From Solibacillus silvestris (GTDB taxonomy: Bacteria; Bacillota; Bacilli; Bacillales_A; Planococcaceae): a stretch of 64,000 bases of DNA. A program made the translations under genes and the position numbers. Below are positions 62,328-64,000 of this stretch, in pieces. Under the pieces are notes generated by a model. The model worked only from the letters and a program-made list of their open reading frames with translations, was not told the origin of the DNA and searched no databases. Location of the stretch: positions 2,392,001-2,456,000 of the forward strand of contig CP014609.1 of assembly GCA_001586195.1 (NCBI GenBank). The letters are read 5' to 3'. Within the stretch, counting starts at the first letter, position 1; every line of letters begins with the position of its first letter.

Positions 62328-62584
62328 CCCTTCAAATGTTTCAATTGTATTTCTAGTTTTTCAAATTGCTCTTTTAATAATAGATAGTCGTGCACAGAAT
62401 TAACGGCTGTTAATACAGCTAGCTTCGCTGTATCTAAAGATGGATTATGGGCACTGATTTCCCGCATTTTGTCGTCCACTAATGAAGCAACAAGACGCAT
62501 ATGGACCGATGATTCTGTTCCTACCATTTTATATGTATTGCCATATATTTCTACGGAAATGCGATTCTTTTCTTGCTCAGCCAA
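62324..62584 (-). CDS. zapA: Cell division protein ZapA
   Basis: This 86-residue protein crosslinks FtsZ filaments. It has the characteristic [35 protein letters not shown] and the following coiled coil ([17 protein letters not shown]). GGAGGGATT precedes the ATG. It is divergent from rnhC across a 265-bp gap without a gene. Confidence 0.92.
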   Translation of the reverse strand: MAEQEKNRISVEIYGNTYKMVGTESSVHMRLVASLVDDKMREISAHNPSLDTAKLAVLTAVNSVHDYLLLKEQFEKLEIQLKHLKG

Positions 62585-62849
62585 AATAATCCCTCCAGAA
62601 AAAATAAGTGAACAGTAACGAAAATACTATTTTCGATTCTTTGCCCAATAAATGATTGAATGCAAAACTGATTGGTTCTATTATATAACGATGCCATTTT
62701 CCTATTGTACATCATACCATTTCCAAATTCACTATCGCAACACCATGTCCCGAATGTTCCTGTGAAAGAATCATACAATATGAAAGTTTCCCTTTTCTAT
62801 TGTAAAAGCTATACTACATAGTAATACATTGTTTTTGAAAGGATCGATT

Positions 62850-63779
62850 ATGACAAATATCGTTTTACTATGCAGTGCTGACCAACAGCAATCTATTCAA
62901 CATTTCTATAAAGACGCCCTTATTGAACGGAAGGCTCCCGGCGTAATTTTTGCGGTAAAACTTGCCGATACGGCCATTACTGCCTATAAATCAGGAAAAG
63001 TAATGTTTCAAGGGGCTGGTGCAGAACGTGAAGCCGCACGTTGGGGTCAAGCAAGTGCTCAAGCTTCTAAAATTGCATCCACTAAAGGTGATACACTCCC
63101 TGAAAATTTTGCATCCTTATCCGTTTTGGGCTCAGACGAGACTGGAACAGGCGATTACTTTGGCCCTGTAACTGTAGCGGCTGTCTATGTTCCAGCAGAT
63201 AAAATAGCGCTGGTCCAAGAACTTGGCGTGAAGGATTCTAAACAATTAACTGATGATTATATGCGTCAAATCGCTCCGGACTTAATGAAGGTTTGCGCTT
63301 ACAGTATATTGACGCTTCGCAATGATAAATACAATGAAATCCAGGCACGTGGTTACTCGCAGGGAAAAATAAAAGCGCTGCTGCACAATCAGGCTTTAAA
63401 ACATGTATTGACAAAAATAGCACCGGAAACACCGCAATATATTTTAATCGACCAATTTGCAGAGCGTGGAATTTACTATAATCATATAAAAAATGAAAAA
63501 GAAATTGTCCGTCAAAACGTCCTGTTCTCGACAAAAGCCGAAAATCTCCATGTAGCTGTTGCTACTGCTTCGATTTTGGCACGCTATGCATTTCTTAAAG
63601 AAATGGATCGTCTGGCAAAAGTGACAGGGTACCCTCTTCAAAAAGGAGCAAGCGGTAAAGTCGATGAAATGGCCGCAAAAATCTGGTTAAAGCATGGCGA
63701 AGAGACACTACGTTCCATGACAAAATGGCATTTTGCCAACACTGAAAAAGCACGCAAACTTCTGCAAAAAAGAAGGTAA
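62850..63779 (+). CDS. rnhC: Ribonuclease HIII
   Basis: This is a 309-residue protein from the ATG at 62850 with GAAAGGATC upstream. The N-terminal substrate-binding domain (~1-90) precedes the catalytic fold with LGSDETGTGDYFGPV (Asp, Glu) and LIDQFAERGIYY, and the family's AVATASILARYAFLKEM. It cleaves RNA in RNA-DNA hybrids. It is transcribed opposite to zapA, as in B. subtilis. Confidence 0.95.
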   Translation: MTNIVLLCSADQQQSIQHFYKDALIERKAPGVIFAVKLADTAITAYKSGKVMFQGAGAEREAARWGQASAQASKIASTKGDTLPENFASLSVLGSDETGTGDYFGPVTVAAVYVPADKIALVQELGVKDSKQLTDDYMRQIAPDLMKVCAYSILTLRNDKYNEIQARGYSQGKIKALLHNQALKHVLTKIAPETPQYILIDQFAERGIYYNHIKNEKEIVRQNVLFSTKAENLHVAVATASILARYAFLKEMDRLAKVTGYPLQKGASGKVDEMAAKIWLKHGEETLRSMTKWHFANTEKARKLLQKRR

Positions 63780-63784
63780 ATAAG

Positions 63785-63824
63785 AAAAAGGAGCTGTCGC
63801 CATAATTGGCAATAGCTCCTTTTT
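63785..63824. terminator. Bidirectional terminator between rnhC and the VOC gene
   Basis: AAAAAGGAGCT and AGCTCCTTTTT form a perfect 11-bp stem whose arms supply U-runs for both strands. Confidence 0.9.
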
Positions 63825-63826
63825 CG

Positions 63827-64000
63827 CTATTTTTCCATTATTGCAAAGTAATTTTCCTCATCATCAGCAAAGTTGAACACTTTCCCGAAAGGCATCTTCA
63901 TGAATTCTCCGACTGTAATTCCTTTTGATTTAAAATCTTCATACAGTTCCTCTAAATTTTGGGCATAAAACATTAGAGAAGGCGTAGACAAACTCAATTC
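63827..64000 (-). CDS. Glyoxalase/VOC-family protein, C-terminal part only
   Basis: The frame enters from the right edge and ends at the TAG at 63827, giving the last 57 residues. SLMFYAQNLEELYEDFKSKG, then FGKVFNFADDEENYFAIME, is the closing half of a VOC (glyoxalase/bleomycin-resistance-like) module with the usual terminal metal-ligand Glu region. Substrate unknown. It converges on rnhC. Confidence 0.75.
   Translation of the reverse strand, partial: ELSLSTPSLMFYAQNLEELYEDFKSKGITVGEFMKMPFGKVFNFADDEENYFAIMEK

Noticed and set aside
1-64000. CRISPR array, rRNA operon, intact insertion sequence or prophage
   Set aside because: No regularly spaced direct repeats, rRNA signatures, transposase/integrase genes or phage structural genes were seen.

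Overview
The window looks like chromosome of a low-GC, spore-forming Bacillales, most likely Planococcaceae (Solibacillus/Lysinibacillus-like). Supporting signs are a gerE homologue, AGGAGG-type ribosome binding sites, frequent TTG starts, and a right half that keeps the Bacillus subtilis order rnhC-zapA-cvpA-polX-mutS2-yshE-fadD-fadR-fadB-etfB-etfA-trxA-uvrC-lysC-yslB-sdhCAB-ysmA-gerE-ysmB-racE-rph-ysnA-ysnB. The genus is inferred from general knowledge, not from a search.

Positions 1-17.4 kb form a type VII (Ess/Yuk) secretion locus read leftward: esxA, esaB, essB, essC, esaA, essA. It is followed by an effector cassette: a DUF5344 WXG-like partner, an LXG protein with a glycine-zipper tail, a polytopic membrane protein (probable immunity), two tandem 149-aa DUF5085-like proteins, an LXG nuclease toxin, a YezG-like immunity protein, and a truncated, stop-containing copy of the same LXG gene running off the left edge. 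A DUF5082 (YwqH-like) gene sits alone on the opposite strand upstream of esxA.

17.4-31 kb holds a YkvI-type transporter, a SIMPL protein, a GAF-GGDEF protein, a six-gene sulfite reduction/siroheme operon (sumT, sirB, yezD, cysJ, cysI, sirC), and an ssu-type ABC transporter behind a cytosolic arylsulfotransferase-like protein. The two sulfur groups probably take up an organosulfur compound and reduce the sulfite released from it.

31-38.7 kb is accessory: a soluble PAS chemoreceptor-like protein; an HD-GYP gene overlapped at its end by an unannotated 21-codon gene whose peptide carries CWWCW, then a perfect palindrome and a PqqD-like/M50 metalloprotease; an aldehyde dehydrogenase; an aldo/keto reductase remnant; a lone HEPN-like gene; and a tRNA-Arg(UCU) split in its anticodon by a 260-nt group I intron.

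38.8-64 kb is the conserved backbone. It carries a lysine riboswitch in front of an aspartokinase homologue that has lost most catalytic residues, two FadR-like operators, a 26-codon membrane-peptide gene after yshE, and a folded leader region upstream of polX. gerM, expected between racE and rph, is absent.
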